Part shown: positions 17,426-26,294 of the stretch, one piece after another | Position numbering within the stretch: the first letter of the stretch is position 1 | Layout of the letters: each line of letters opens with the position of its first letter | Source of the DNA: Prevotella veroralis DSM 19559 = JCM 6290 | GTDB lineage: Bacteria > Bacteroidota > Bacteroidia > Bacteroidales > Bacteroidaceae | DNA length: 64,000 nt | Direction: 5' to 3' | Assembly (NCBI RefSeq): GCF_000377625.1 | Contig: NZ_KB898326.1 | Coordinates: 1-64,000, forward strand | Notes under the pieces: generated by a model | What the model saw: the letters and a program-made list of their open reading frames with translations, nothing else | What the model was told of the DNA's origin: nothing | Databases searched by the model: none | Translations under genes and position numbers: made by a program

Positions 17426-17977
17426 ATGGGTAAAGTTCAATTAATACATGTTGGTGTTTCTCAGATTGTAGGAGGTTCAGAGTTTGGGCTTTTAGTTCTT
17501 TCTGATATGTCGGAGACTCGGCAAATAGCTATCGTCTGTGATGAACACATGGAGTATGAATTTGGACTTAGAACAGATAAAAAGGTAAATACGGAGCGAT
17601 TATTACCTGAAGTGCTTTGCAGTATCAACCCATCTATGACAAGTGAGCATTATGAGATTCTCTTTAATTCAGTTGTGAATGGGCAATATAAAGCCTTACT
17701 TGTAAATAAGGATGACTTGAGTCTTACCCCTATGCGTGCTTCTGATGCTATCCTTTTAGCTCATATTGCTAAATTGAATATCTTTATGGAAGAGAACTTA
17801 TTTAAACGTCAAAGCGTTGTTTGTGGTTCTACTAAGAATAAATTGGCTGTACCTATTAATACTTTGACTTTGGATATGCTGCAAAAAGCATTGGACAAAG
17901 CAATCGAAGATGAAAATTATGAGTTGGCTTCTTTATTGAGGGATGAACTAAAGCATAGAAAGACAGAAACAGAATGA
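17426..17977 (+). CDS. Bifunctional nuclease family protein (BFN) with UVR motif
   Basis: The first 130 residues match the DUF151/BFN fold (MSETRQIAIVCDEHMEYEFG, LTPMRASDAILLAHIA), a family described as having both DNase and RNase activity. The last 35 residues (MLQKALDKAIEDENYELASLLRDELKHR) form a UvrB/UvrC interaction motif, an arrangement common in Bacteroidetes, which suggests a link to DNA repair complexes (inference). 183 residues in all. It sits between the nucleoside transporter and rsmE on the same strand with short gaps. Confidence 0.85.
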   Translation: MGKVQLIHVGVSQIVGGSEFGLLVLSDMSETRQIAIVCDEHMEYEFGLRTDKKVNTERLLPEVLCSINPSMTSEHYEILFNSVVNGQYKALLVNKDDLSLTPMRASDAILLAHIAKLNIFMEENLFKRQSVVCGSTKNKLAVPINTLTLDMLQKALDKAIEDENYELASLLRDELKHRKTETE

Positions 17978-18015
17978 CAAGCATTGCCCCTTGTTATGAG
18001 GGAAATATATAGATA

Positions 18016-18783
18016 ATGAAAGAAGTTAGATATTTCTTTGTACCTAATGCTAATGTAGAGAAAGAACTTCCAACAGAGGAAGCTATTCATGCTTTGCGTG
18101 TTCTTCGATTGAAAGAAGGGGATGAAATCTTTCTGATGGATGGTGAAGGATCTTTCTATCAAGCAGAAGTTTCATTGGCTACATCGAAAAAGTGTTTCTA
18201 TACTATCAAGCAAGTATTAAAGCAGGAACCTGCTTGGTGTGGGAAAATACATTTGGCTATTGCTCCAACTAAGGATATGGGGCGTATGGAGTGGATGGTA
18301 GAGAAAGCTACAGAAATAGGTTTTGATGAGATTACCTTCTTAAATTGCAAGTTCTCTGAACGTAAGGTCTTGCGTACTGATCGTATCGAAAAGATTGTTA
18401 TATCAGCTGTTAAACAGAGTCATAAGGCTTGGAAACCTGTTGTAAATGATATGACTTCATTCTGTAAGTTTATAGATAATCATAAATGCAATGGGCAGAA
18501 ATATATTTGTCATTGCTACTCTGAAATAGATAGAGATGATTTCTTCACTTTGATTGATACCTTCGCTCATAATGCTCAAGACATTAAGCCTTCTATTGGA
18601 AATGATATAACCGTATTAGTTGGTCCTGAAGGTGATTTCTCTATTGATGAGGTTCGCTATGCTATTGATCATGGTTTCAAGAGTGTTACTTTGGGTAACA
18701 GCCGGTTACGTACAGAGACAGCAGGGCTTAGTGCCGTAATGATGTCACAGCTTGCACGAAGAGTATGTACTGGAGGTATATAA
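18016..18783 (+). CDS. rsmE: 16S rRNA (uracil-1498-N3)-methyltransferase
   Basis: SPOUT-class methyltransferase acting on U1498 of 16S rRNA in the assembled small subunit. The 255 residues show the PUA-like N-terminus (HALRVLRLKEGDEIFLMDGEG), IAPTKDMGRMEWMVEKATE, and the knotted SAM site VGPEGDFSIDEV and LGNSRLRTETAGLSAV. Full length. It is the last gene of the transporter-BFN-rsmE run; its stop is followed within 12 bp by a palindromic array. Confidence 0.95.
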   Translation: MKEVRYFFVPNANVEKELPTEEAIHALRVLRLKEGDEIFLMDGEGSFYQAEVSLATSKKCFYTIKQVLKQEPAWCGKIHLAIAPTKDMGRMEWMVEKATEIGFDEITFLNCKFSERKVLRTDRIEKIVISAVKQSHKAWKPVVNDMTSFCKFIDNHKCNGQKYICHCYSEIDRDDFFTLIDTFAHNAQDIKPSIGNDITVLVGPEGDFSIDEVRYAIDHGFKSVTLGNSRLRTETAGLSAVMMSQLARRVCTGGI

Positions 18784-18794
18784 GACATACGATT

Positions 18795-18904
18795 TTGGAC
18801 AGACGTGTCCAATCAATTGGACAAACGTGTCCAAGAAGCTGGACAAACGTGTCCAATCAATTGGACAGATGTGTCCAAAAGGCTGGACAAACATGTCCAA
18901 CATC
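18795..18904. repeat. 22-bp tandem array, TTGGACA/TGTCCAA family, copy G1
   Basis: Exactly five 22-bp units (GGAC at 18797, 18819, 18841, 18863, 18885). Each is a hairpin-capable palindrome, TTGGACA, four bases (mostly RACG), TGTCCAA, joined by linkers TCAA, GAAG or AAGG. The sequence is unrelated to the other arrays but the step is identical. It lies directly behind rsmE and about 95 bp ahead of the TonB receptor promoter. Confidence 0.92.
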
Positions 18905-18999
18905 GTTAATACGGAATATGATGATAGGATATACTTCTCTGTGAACAAGAGCTTAGAAACATTTTCACATTGCATCATGTAGGAGTCGAATATTTTATT

Positions 19000-19007
19000 T
19001 ATATTTG
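19000..19007 (+). promoter_or_regulatory. Promoter -7 element of the TonB receptor gene
   Basis: TATATTTG, about 50 bp before the ATG at 19059. Confidence 0.65.
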
Positions 19008-19058
19008 CAACATACATTTAAATAACGTTATTATTTCATTTTAATCTCTTAGCTAATT

Positions 19059-22000
19059 ATGCAGAAAAGATTACTCTTCTTGGTTACGTTGTTACTAGCA
19101 ATGACAACTTCTGTCATGGCGCAGATAACGACATCAGGAATCAGTGGCAAGGTGACGTCTCAAGGTGAAGACGTGATTGGTGCAACCGTTACAGCTACCC
19201 ACTTACCATCAGGGACTATTTACAGAGCTGTGACCAACATTGATGGTCGCTACACTATTCAGGGTATGCGTGTTGGTGGACCTTACAAGATTCAAGTGGC
19301 TTATATTGGTCAAAAGACTAAGACATTTGAAAATGTAACGCTTCGTCTTGGTGAGACGGAGGATTTCTCTTGTTCGCTTCAAGATGATTCTAAGGAACTT
19401 CAAGAAGTTGTTGTAACTGGTAATGCGGGCGTCAATGGGACGAAGACGGGAGCAGCACAGAGTATCTCGTCTAAGCAAATTGCAGACATGCCAAGTATTA
19501 CTCATGGTATTGCTGATGTAGCTCGTCTTAATCCTCAGCTTACGACATCAAGTAATGGTGCCATGTCATTTGCAGGTGCTAGCAATCGTTATAATTCATT
19601 TATGATTGATGGTGCAATGAATAATGACGTGTTTGGTTTAGCTGCTGATGGTTCTAATGGTGGTCAGGCTGGAACACAACCTGTATCAATGGAAACAATT
19701 GAGCAGATTCAAGTAAACGTTGCTCCATTCGATGTTCGTCAGAGTGGTTTCACAGGTGGTTCTATCAATGCTATTACTAAGTCTGGTACTAACCAGTTCC
19801 ATGGTAGTGTCTATGGTTTTGGTAACAACCAAAGTCTTATTGGTCATCATTATCCCTACTCTGATGGAACAGGTTATGCGCCCAAATATCAGAAACAGGA
19901 GCAGTATCAATGGGGTGTAACATTGGGTGGCCCTATTATCAAGAACAAGTTGTTCTTCTTTGTAAACTATGAGAATGCAAATAAGACTTATCCAAATCTT
20001 AATGGCTATCGTCAGGCAGGCTCACGTGTAAATCCAGATGAAGCTGATGATGTCCTTCAGAAGGTTAAGGATATGGCTCAACGTCAAGGTTTATCGTATG
20101 ATGGTACCTTCGCAAACCCTGATATCTACACGAAGAGTAATAAATTAGGTGCAAAGATTGATTGGAATATCAATGACTTCAATAAGTTCTCTTTCCGTTG
20201 GAGTTATGTTGATGCTAAGCAGTTGAATGTTGTAAGTTCATCTTCTTCTCTTAATGATGATCATTATTACTTCCCATTTACTAGTAAGACAAACTCTTTC
20301 ACAGCCGAGTTACAGAGCCGTATCTCTCCTACAATAAGTAATGAGGCACGTGTAAGCTATGTACGCGTTCGCGATAAGCGCAATGTTGCTTCTGCATTCC
20401 CAATGATCTCTTTGCAAGTAACTGGTGGATCAGTAAATATTGGTAACGAACGCTCTTCAATGGCTAACTCTCTTGACCAGGATATCTATACTGTAGAAGA
20501 TAACTTGACTTGGTATAAGGGTAATCACACCTTTACTTTCGGTACTCATAATGAGTTCTATAAGTTTGCTAATCTCTTTATTCAGGATGCGTATGGTTCT
20601 TATAACTTCACCGATAAGGCGCATTTCGATAAGTATTATACAGACTTTATGGCTGGTACGATTGATCCAACTTATAACTACTTCCGTCAGTATCGTTATG
20701 GTGTAGCAAATGTTGATGTTACTGGTGACCCACGTTGGAAGACACCTTTCTCTGCTGGTCAGCTTGGCTTCTATGCACAAGATAAGTGGAATATAACTCC
20801 ATCATTCCAGTTGACTTATGGCTTGCGTATGGAGATTCCTCTTTTCTTCAAGACTCCAACGGCTAATGAACCTTTCAATACTTATGCTGCACAGCATAAT
20901 TGGGACGTTCGTACAAACCATAAACTTTCTAGTACTCCTTTGTGGAGTCCACGCGTTGGCTTCCGTTGGGATATTAATAAGGATCGTCAGTTTATTCTCC
21001 GTGGTGGATTAGGTATCTTCACAGGACGTATACCATACGTATGGATTAGTAACAACTTCGCAAAGACTGGTTTGCAGATGCAGACCTACTCTGTAAATAC
21101 CCCTAAGGGACTGGAGCTTATTCTTAATCCTAATGGACAGGAAGCTAATGCTGCTCGATTGAGAGCTGCAGGTAGTCAGGAAGTGAATGTGTTTGAAGAT
21201 AAGTTCAAGTTTGCCCAGACCCTGAAAGCTAACTTAGGTTTTGACTTCCATCTCCTTGGTATTGATTGGACAGCAGAAGCCATTTACTCAAAGACTTTGA
21301 ACGATATCTATTATAAGAATCTTGCAGTTGATAAGACAGGACAAACATTTGCGCAGGTTACAGGTTACGAATGGGATAATCGTCCAATGTATGAGCGTAC
21401 AACCAACGGCACTCCTTATTCTTATGTCTATGCACTCTACAACACAAGCAAGGGATACACAACGAGTCTTTCGTTAAAGGGTGAGAAGCACTTTAACTTC
21501 GGCCTCGACCTTATGGCAAGTTACACATGGACTCGTTCTATGAGTGTTAATAGCGGAACTTCATCTGTTGCTGGTAGTAACTGGATGTATAATGCAACTT
21601 ATCGTGATGTTAATGATCCAGAGCTCAGTCTTAGTGCATATAACGTTCCTCATCGTCTTCAAGCAAGTGCTTATTATCATGTAAAGTATGGTGCAAGGAA
21701 GCAATGGGAATCAACAATTGGAGTGATTTATCAAGGTCGTAGTGGTTCCCCTTACGTAATCGAAGTTTATGGTGACATGAATGGCGATGGTGCAAATGGT
21801 AACGACCTGATGTGGATTCCTACAGATGCACAGATCGATCGAATGAAGTTTGCAAGTGGCGTAAAGGTTAATAATAGTAAGGATATCTACCCATTGATTA
21901 CGAAGGTTCTTGGCTCTGGCTTCAATGGAACTCTCACAGAAGCACAGCAGCGTGCTTTGATGAAGCAGTGGATTGCTGATGATCCTTATATGAGTCGTCA

Positions 22001-22319
22001 TCGCGGCGAGTATTTCAAGCGTTATGCTGATAACCTTGCTTTTGAGAATCACTTTGACGTACACCTCGCACAGAAGTATAGCTTTAAGGTTGCAGGTCAA
22101 ACCAATTCTCTCGAGCTTAGCTTTGATATCATAAATGTTGGAAACCTCCTAAACAAGGATTGGGGACATACATACGGTGACGGATTCGGTCGTTACTTTA
22201 GTCCTTTCAATTATGAAGGTAATGGAGTATTCAAATTTGATGGTACACACGTTGCACGAAACTATGATACATATTATAGCCGTTGGCGTGGTCAGTTAGG
22301 CTTACGTTATACCTTCTAA
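19059..22319 (+). CDS. TonB-dependent outer-membrane receptor, Oar-like
   Basis: A 1086-residue outer-membrane protein. Order: signal peptide (1-22, ending VMAQ); a carboxypeptidase-regulatory-like Ig domain (about 23-110, SGKVTSQGEDVIGATVTA); a linker with LQEVVVTGNAG; a plug domain (about 120-235) including NSFMIDGAMNND and TIEQIQVNVAPFDVRQSGFTGG; and a 22-strand barrel ending LGLRYTF. The GGSINAITKSGTN stretch is typical of the Oar-like group. No SusD partner follows, so it is not a classic polysaccharide-utilisation pair; the ligand is unknown. It is monocistronic, with a strong terminator at 22340. Confidence 0.93.
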   Translation: MQKRLLFLVTLLLAMTTSVMAQITTSGISGKVTSQGEDVIGATVTATHLPSGTIYRAVTNIDGRYTIQGMRVGGPYKIQVAYIGQKTKTFENVTLRLGETEDFSCSLQDDSKELQEVVVTGNAGVNGTKTGAAQSISSKQIADMPSITHGIADVARLNPQLTTSSNGAMSFAGASNRYNSFMIDGAMNNDVFGLAADGSNGGQAGTQPVSMETIEQIQVNVAPFDVRQSGFTGGSINAITKSGTNQFHGSVYGFGNNQSLIGHHYPYSDGTGYAPKYQKQEQYQWGVTLGGPIIKNKLFFFVNYENANKTYPNLNGYRQAGSRVNPDEADDVLQKVKDMAQRQGLSYDGTFANPDIYTKSNKLGAKIDWNINDFNKFSFRWSYVDAKQLNVVSSSSSLNDDHYYFPFTSKTNSFTAELQSRISPTISNEARVSYVRVRDKRNVASAFPMISLQVTGGSVNIGNERSSMANSLDQDIYTVEDNLTWYKGNHTFTFGTHNEFYKFANLFIQDAYGSYNFTDKAHFDKYYTDFMAGTIDPTYNYFRQYRYGVANVDVTGDPRWKTPFSAGQLGFYAQDKWNITPSFQLTYGLRMEIPLFFKTPTANEPFNTYAAQHNWDVRTNHKLSSTPLWSPRVGFRWDINKDRQFILRGGLGIFTGRIPYVWISNNFAKTGLQMQTYSVNTPKGLELILNPNGQEANAARLRAAGSQEVNVFEDKFKFAQTLKANLGFDFHLLGIDWTAEAIYSKTLNDIYYKNLAVDKTGQTFAQVTGYEWDNRPMYERTTNGTPYSYVYALYNTSKGYTTSLSLKGEKHFNFGLDLMASYTWTRSMSVNSGTSSVAGSNWMYNATYRDVNDPELSLSAYNVPHRLQASAYYHVKYGARKQWESTIGVIYQGRSGSPYVIEVYGDMNGDGANGNDLMWIPTDAQIDRMKFASGVKVNNSKDIYPLITKVLGSGFNGTLTEAQQRALMKQWIADDPYMSRHRGEYFKRYADNLAFENHFDVHLAQKYSFKVAGQTNSLELSFDIINVGNLLNKDWGHTYGDGFGRYFSPFNYEGNGVFKFDGTHVARNYDTYYSRWRGQLGLRYTF

Positions 22320-22339
22320 TAACGCATATATATAAAAAG

Positions 22340-22371
22340 AGCAGAGACCAAGTTTGAGTCTCTGCTTTTTT
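22340..22371 (+). terminator. Rho-independent terminator of the TonB receptor gene
   Basis: AGCAGAGAC and GTCTCTGCT arms, nine-base loop, then six T. The promoter element of the next gene starts four bases after the T-run. Confidence 0.9.
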
Positions 22372-22374
22372 AAT

Positions 22375-22382
22375 TATCTTTG
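22375..22382 (+). promoter_or_regulatory. Promoter -7 element of the cupin gene
   Basis: TATCTTTG, 24 bp before the ATG at 22407. Confidence 0.65.
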
Positions 22383-22406
22383 CATCATAATTAAAACTCA
22401 AACATT

Positions 22407-22739
22407 ATGATTATTGATTTCGATAAGATTGCTGAAGAGCATATAGAAGGTTTCAAAGGCGGGAAAGGGAAACTTGATATACGTGCGTTTGTTGATGATA
22501 AGGCTCGTATCATGTATTCAACATTGCGACCAGGTGCATGTAGTGGAAAGCATCAGCATGTTGGTACTTTTGAAGCGATGTTTGTTATTAGTGGTGAGTT
22601 GACTATACACTATGATGATTGTACGGAGGTTGCAAGGGTGGGGCAGTTACATTATTGTCCAGAGGGGCACTTCCATTGGTTTGAGAATTGTACAGACCAT
22701 GATGTCGTATATCTTGCTATTGTACCAACATTGGGATAG
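22407..22739 (+). CDS. Single-domain cupin protein
   Basis: A 110-residue cytoplasmic protein with one cupin barrel. The metal-site residues are visible: His-x-His and Glu in GKHQHVGTFEAMFVISGE, and the later His in YCPEGHFHWFEN. Such small cupins include isomerases, dioxygenases and regulators, and nothing in the context selects one. It is monocistronic, between a strong terminator and a convergent gene. Confidence 0.85.
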   Translation: MIIDFDKIAEEHIEGFKGGKGKLDIRAFVDDKARIMYSTLRPGACSGKHQHVGTFEAMFVISGELTIHYDDCTEVARVGQLHYCPEGHFHWFENCTDHDVVYLAIVPTLG

Positions 22740-22763
22740 TAATTGCCAGTAGGGTATATACAG

Positions 22764-22797
22764 AATTAGCGGTAGACATTACTGTCTGCCGCTAATT
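22764..22797. terminator. Long hairpin between cupin and DUF1573 genes
   Basis: Fifteen-pair stem (AATTAGCGGTAGACA against TGTCTGCCGCTAATT, one G-U) with a four-base loop, in a convergent gap. No marked U-run on either side; it probably acts in both directions. Confidence 0.7.
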
Positions 22798-22830
22798 GTG
22801 TATTATTTCCAATGGTTTATTCTATCCTTA

Positions 22831-23214
22831 TTATCTTTCCATTACACCTTCTATATAAAGACGAGTCATTTCATTTTTACCATTCGTGCGTACAGTAATG
22901 CTTTTCTTAAAGTGCCCTGCGAACTTTCCCGTACCATTATAGGTTACCTCAATGCTACCTTTCTGACCAGGAGCAATGGGACGTTTATCGTAACGTGGGA
23001 TGGTGCAACCACAACTAGCAATTACTTGATTGATTACCAATGGAGCATTACCAACGTTTGTAAAAGTGAATGTAGTCTTGTGTACTGGATCATTCTCACT
23101 GAATGTACCAAAGTCGTAACTTACCTTATCGAATTTAATTTCTGCTTGATTCTGTGCAACTGCGAAAGTTACTCCCATAACAAGTAGCAGTGTTATTAAT
23201 AAGAACTTTTTCAT
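22831..23214 (-). CDS. Exported DUF1573 protein
   Basis: A 127-residue secreted protein with signal peptide MKKFLLITLLLVMGVTFAVA, then one DUF1573 domain, an Ig-like fold: ISYDFGTFSEND-type start, KTTFTFTNVGNAPLVI and the Cys pair in VIASCGCTIPRYDK. DUF1573 proteins are abundant in Bacteroidetes and thought to be periplasmic or surface; the function is unknown. It is convergent with the cupin gene, and its 5' side has a plausible leader of about 50 bp. Confidence 0.87.
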   Translation of the reverse strand: MKKFLLITLLLVMGVTFAVAQNQAEIKFDKVSYDFGTFSENDPVHKTTFTFTNVGNAPLVINQVIASCGCTIPRYDKRPIAPGQKGSIEVTYNGTGKFAGHFKKSITVRTNGKNEMTRLYIEGVMER

Positions 23215-23407
23215 ATCGTATAACTTTTTAGTTGTTTCGTATTATTATGATGCAAAAGTAATCAGAAAGTTTATAGTTACCATGGTGTTTTACAATAATT
23301 AAGGCGGAATTATTAAATATTAGTCATCAAATTAGCATTAGAACTGAAAGTTTTGTTTGCATTCTTATATTTTTATAAGGTAACTCCTGTTTCTCATTTA
23401 AAGTTAG

Positions 23408-23415
23408 TATCTTTG
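23408..23415 (+). promoter_or_regulatory. Promoter -7 element of aspS
   Basis: TATCTTTG, 46 bp before the ATG at 23462. Confidence 0.65.
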
Positions 23416-23461
23416 CATAACTTTATAGTTCAGAGGATAAATATAATCAACATAATCAATT

Positions 23462-25219
23462 ATGTATAGAACGAATACTTGTGGAGAGCTGCGCCTTTCG
23501 GATGCAGGTAAGGAAGTAACCCTAGCTGGCTGGGTACAGCGCTCGCGTAAAATGGGAGGTATGACCTTTATTGACCTCCGTGATCGCTATGGTATTACTC
23601 AGTTGGTATTTAATGAAGCTGATGATGCTAGTCTGTGTGGTGAAGCCAACAAGTTGGGACGTGAATATTGTATTCAAGTAAAAGGTATTGTTAGCGAGCG
23701 ACAGAGTAAGAATAACAAGATTCCTACAGGTGATATTGAGATAATAGCAAAGGAACTGAATGTTCTTAGTCCTTCTTTGACGCCTCCTTTCACCATTGAG
23801 GATAATACTGATGGCGGTGATGATTTGCGAATGAAGTATCGTTATCTTGATCTTCGTCGTGAAGCTGTACGTAAGAATCTTGAGTTACGTCATAGAATGA
23901 CAATCCTTATCCGCAATTTCCTAGATTCACAGAAGTTTATGGAAGTGGAGACTCCTATCCTTATTGGTTCTACGCCAGAGGGTGCTCGTGACTTCGTTGT
24001 ACCATCACGTATGAATCCCGGACAATTCTATGCTTTACCACAGAGTCCACAAACTTTGAAGCAATTATTGATGGTAGCAGGTTTCGATCGTTACTTCCAA
24101 ATTGCAAAGTGTTTCCGTGATGAGGACTTGCGTGCCGATCGTCAGCCAGAGTTTACTCAGATTGATTGTGAGATGTCATTTGTAGATCAAGATGATGTTA
24201 TCAATCTGTTTGAGGAAATGGCTCGTCATCTCTTCCGTGAGATTCGTGGTGTTGAACTTCCTAAGTTAGAACAGATGACATGGCATGAGGCTATGAAGCG
24301 TTTTGGTTCTGATAAACCAGACTTGCGCTTTGGTATGGAGTTCGTTGAATTGATAGATGAGTTGAAGGGTACTGGTTCATTCTCTGTATTCGATGAAGCT
24401 AATTATATTGGCGGTATTGTCGTTCCTGGATGTGCTGATTACAGCCGTAAACAGCTCAATGAACTTACAGATTTCGTTAAGCGTCCACAGGTTGGAGCAC
24501 ATGGTCTTGTATTTATCAAGTATAACACAGATGGAACAGTTAAGAGTTCTATTGATAAGTTCTACCCCCCCGAGCAATTACAGAAAGTAAAGGAAACAAC
24601 GGGTGCCAAAGATGGTGATCTTGTTTTGATATTATCAGGTGATAATGCAAATAAGACACGTGTTCAGCTCTGTTCTCTACGTCTTGAGATGGGTGATCGT
24701 TTAGGTCTTCGTGATAAGAATGTATTTAAGTGTCTTTGGATTGTTGATTTCCCATTGTTTGAGTGGAGCGATGAAGAGCAACGACTTATGGCAACCCACC
24801 ACCCATTTACAATGCCTAATCCTGATGATATTCCATTGCTGGACGAGCATCCAGAGCAAGTACGTGCTAAGGCTTACGACTTTGTTTGCAATGGAATTGA
24901 AGTTGGTGGTGGTTCACTCCGTATTCATGATACCCAATTACAAGAGAAGATGTTTGAGGTGCTTGGCTTTACCCCAGAACGTGCAGAAGCACAATTTGGT
25001 TTCTTGATGAATGCCTTTAAGTATGGAGCACCACCTCATGCAGGTCTTGCTTTCGGTCTTGATCGTTTCGTAAGTATCCTTGCTGGTCTTGATTCTATTC
25101 GTGATTGCATAGCATTCCCTAAGAACAATAGTGGGCGTGACGTAATGTTAGATGCACCGTCTATTATTGATCAGAAGCAATTAGATGAATTGGAACTGAA
25201 ACTTGATGTCAAAGAATAG
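23462..25219 (+). CDS. aspS: Aspartyl-tRNA synthetase
   Basis: Class II synthetase of 585 residues in the long bacterial form. An N-terminal OB fold ([20 protein letters not shown]) is followed by the catalytic core with motif 2 ([18 protein letters not shown]), the bacterial GAD insertion (roughly 290-420), and motif 3 ([17 protein letters not shown]). The length and the GAD domain separate it from the archaeal type. Monocistronic, no anomaly. Confidence 0.97.
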   Translation: MYRTNTCGELRLSDAGKEVTLAGWVQRSRKMGGMTFIDLRDRYGITQLVFNEADDASLCGEANKLGREYCIQVKGIVSERQSKNNKIPTGDIEIIAKELNVLSPSLTPPFTIEDNTDGGDDLRMKYRYLDLRREAVRKNLELRHRMTILIRNFLDSQKFMEVETPILIGSTPEGARDFVVPSRMNPGQFYALPQSPQTLKQLLMVAGFDRYFQIAKCFRDEDLRADRQPEFTQIDCEMSFVDQDDVINLFEEMARHLFREIRGVELPKLEQMTWHEAMKRFGSDKPDLRFGMEFVELIDELKGTGSFSVFDEANYIGGIVVPGCADYSRKQLNELTDFVKRPQVGAHGLVFIKYNTDGTVKSSIDKFYPPEQLQKVKETTGAKDGDLVLILSGDNANKTRVQLCSLRLEMGDRLGLRDKNVFKCLWIVDFPLFEWSDEEQRLMATHHPFTMPNPDDIPLLDEHPEQVRAKAYDFVCNGIEVGGGSLRIHDTQLQEKMFEVLGFTPERAEAQFGFLMNAFKYGAPPHAGLAFGLDRFVSILAGLDSIRDCIAFPKNNSGRDVMLDAPSIIDQKQLDELELKLDVKE

Positions 25220-25393
25220 CTTAATCATTGATTTAAGTCAATAAAATAGCAATAAATGAAGTGATGTTCTCTAAGCCAACTTAGTTTATGTAAAAAGTAT
25301 TTGATACTTCAAGAAATTTGATGTATTTTTGTAGGCAAATACTAATAAATTGTGATTTGGTCAATTTAATTGAGACTTTAATTTTATAAGATT

Positions 25394-25681
25394 ATGACTG
25401 AAAAGAAAGAAGTTAAGGCTGCAACTAAGGCAGTAAAGAAAGCCACTACCAAGAAGTCTGCTACAAAGGCAACAGCCACTGTAGTTTCTATCAACGAGGT
25501 AAATGTTGGTTACAGAGCAGGTGATGTTTATAACACTCTTGCAGCAGAGGCAAAAGCTTTAAGCGTAGCAGAGATTGCAAAGGCAGCTAAGATCTCAACT
25601 GAAGAAGTTTATTTGGGAATTGGTTGGCTTTTAAAAGAAGGAAAAGTTAAGGATGAAGGGAATAAGGTTACACTAGCCTAA
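25394..25681 (+). CDS. Winged-helix protein (DUF2582) with Lys/Ala-rich tail
   Basis: A 95-residue protein in two parts. Residues 1-33 are a Lys/Ala/Thr-rich tail (KKATTKKSATKATATV) resembling histone H1-like tails. Residues 34-95 match the DUF2582 winged helix (GDVYNTLAAEAKALSVAEIA ... GWLLKEGKVKDEG). Together this suggests a small nucleoid-associated or DNA-binding protein (inference). It ends at a clean terminator at 25706. No close TAnnTTTG element stands out upstream. Confidence 0.8.
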   Translation: MTEKKEVKAATKAVKKATTKKSATKATATVVSINEVNVGYRAGDVYNTLAAEAKALSVAEIAKAAKISTEEVYLGIGWLLKEGKVKDEGNKVTLA

Positions 25682-25705
25682 TCCGACATATTAACAATAG
25701 AATAG

Positions 25706-25743
25706 AAAGGGAGCCGTATGAAAGTGTATTGACTCCCTTTTTT
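25706..25743 (+). terminator. Terminator of the DUF2582 gene
   Basis: AAAGGGAG and CTCCCTTT arms followed by T; the T-run ends two bases before the ATG at 25746. Confidence 0.8.
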
Positions 25744-25745
25744 AT

Positions 25746-26072
25746 ATGCAATACGATAAAGAGATAATCCGAGTGCTTGTAGAAGCTGGTGACGAGGGAC
25801 TTTCTGTTTGGAAAATCTCTCATCATGTTTATAATGCTTGTAACTCTCTATTTCATCCGATCGTACAGGAAGATGTCCGCAAGTATGTGCAAAGCTATCT
25901 TCTGAAGAATAGTAAATTACCAACTTCCTTAATCGAGAGAATCAGAAAAGGAACATACCGTCTCAATACAAGCAATAGCTTTTCACAGCAATTCATACTT
26001 CAATTTCGTGATGAGAAAGAGGATAATGTAGAGGAAAAGCCCCAGAAAGACCAAAGCCTTTCTCTGTTTTAA
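25746..26072 (+). CDS. Small protein of unknown function
   Basis: A 108-residue protein I do not recognise. The first 70 residues look like a compact helical, perhaps winged-helix, domain (EIIRVLVEAGDEGLSVWKIS); the tail is acidic and Lys/Gln-rich (EKEDNVEEKPQKDQ). No signal peptide or membrane segment. The ATG lies two bases after the terminator T-run of the upstream gene, so expression needs read-through or a promoter inside the hairpin region; I see no good -7 element. A later start is possible but none is obvious. Confidence 0.6.
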   Translation: MQYDKEIIRVLVEAGDEGLSVWKISHHVYNACNSLFHPIVQEDVRKYVQSYLLKNSKLPTSLIERIRKGTYRLNTSNSFSQQFILQFRDEKEDNVEEKPQKDQSLSLF

Positions 26073-26117
26073 ATGTTTTATATTGCTATACTTTGCGACA
26101 ATAGTGTTTTTACATTT

Positions 26118-26205
26118 GAATAGATGCCTCCCTCGACTTGAGTAAAGCCTCCCCTTGATAGTAGATAAGCCCTCCCTCCATTTAAGGAATATTCTACCAT
26201 CATCT
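26118..26205. repeat. 22-bp tandem array, diverged CCTCCC variant, copy E7
   Basis: Three clear units at 26118, 26140 and 26162 and a decayed fourth at 26184, all at a 22-bp step. Cores read GCCTCCCTCG, GCCTCCCCTTG and GCCCTCCCTCC. Sequence is only loosely like the GAAACGCC arrays, but the period is kept. Located between the 108-residue gene and manC. Confidence 0.7.
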
Positions 26206-26259
26206 ACCAGATAAACAAGAAAAAGCCTTGATAAAGCTGGGCATTAAGTTTTTTATTTG

Positions 26260-26267
26260 TATATTTG
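26260..26267 (+). promoter_or_regulatory. Promoter -7 element of manC
   Basis: TATATTTG, 27 bp before the ATG at 26295. Confidence 0.65.
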
Positions 26268-26294
26268 CAATTATATTAATTTAAGCTGCAATCT

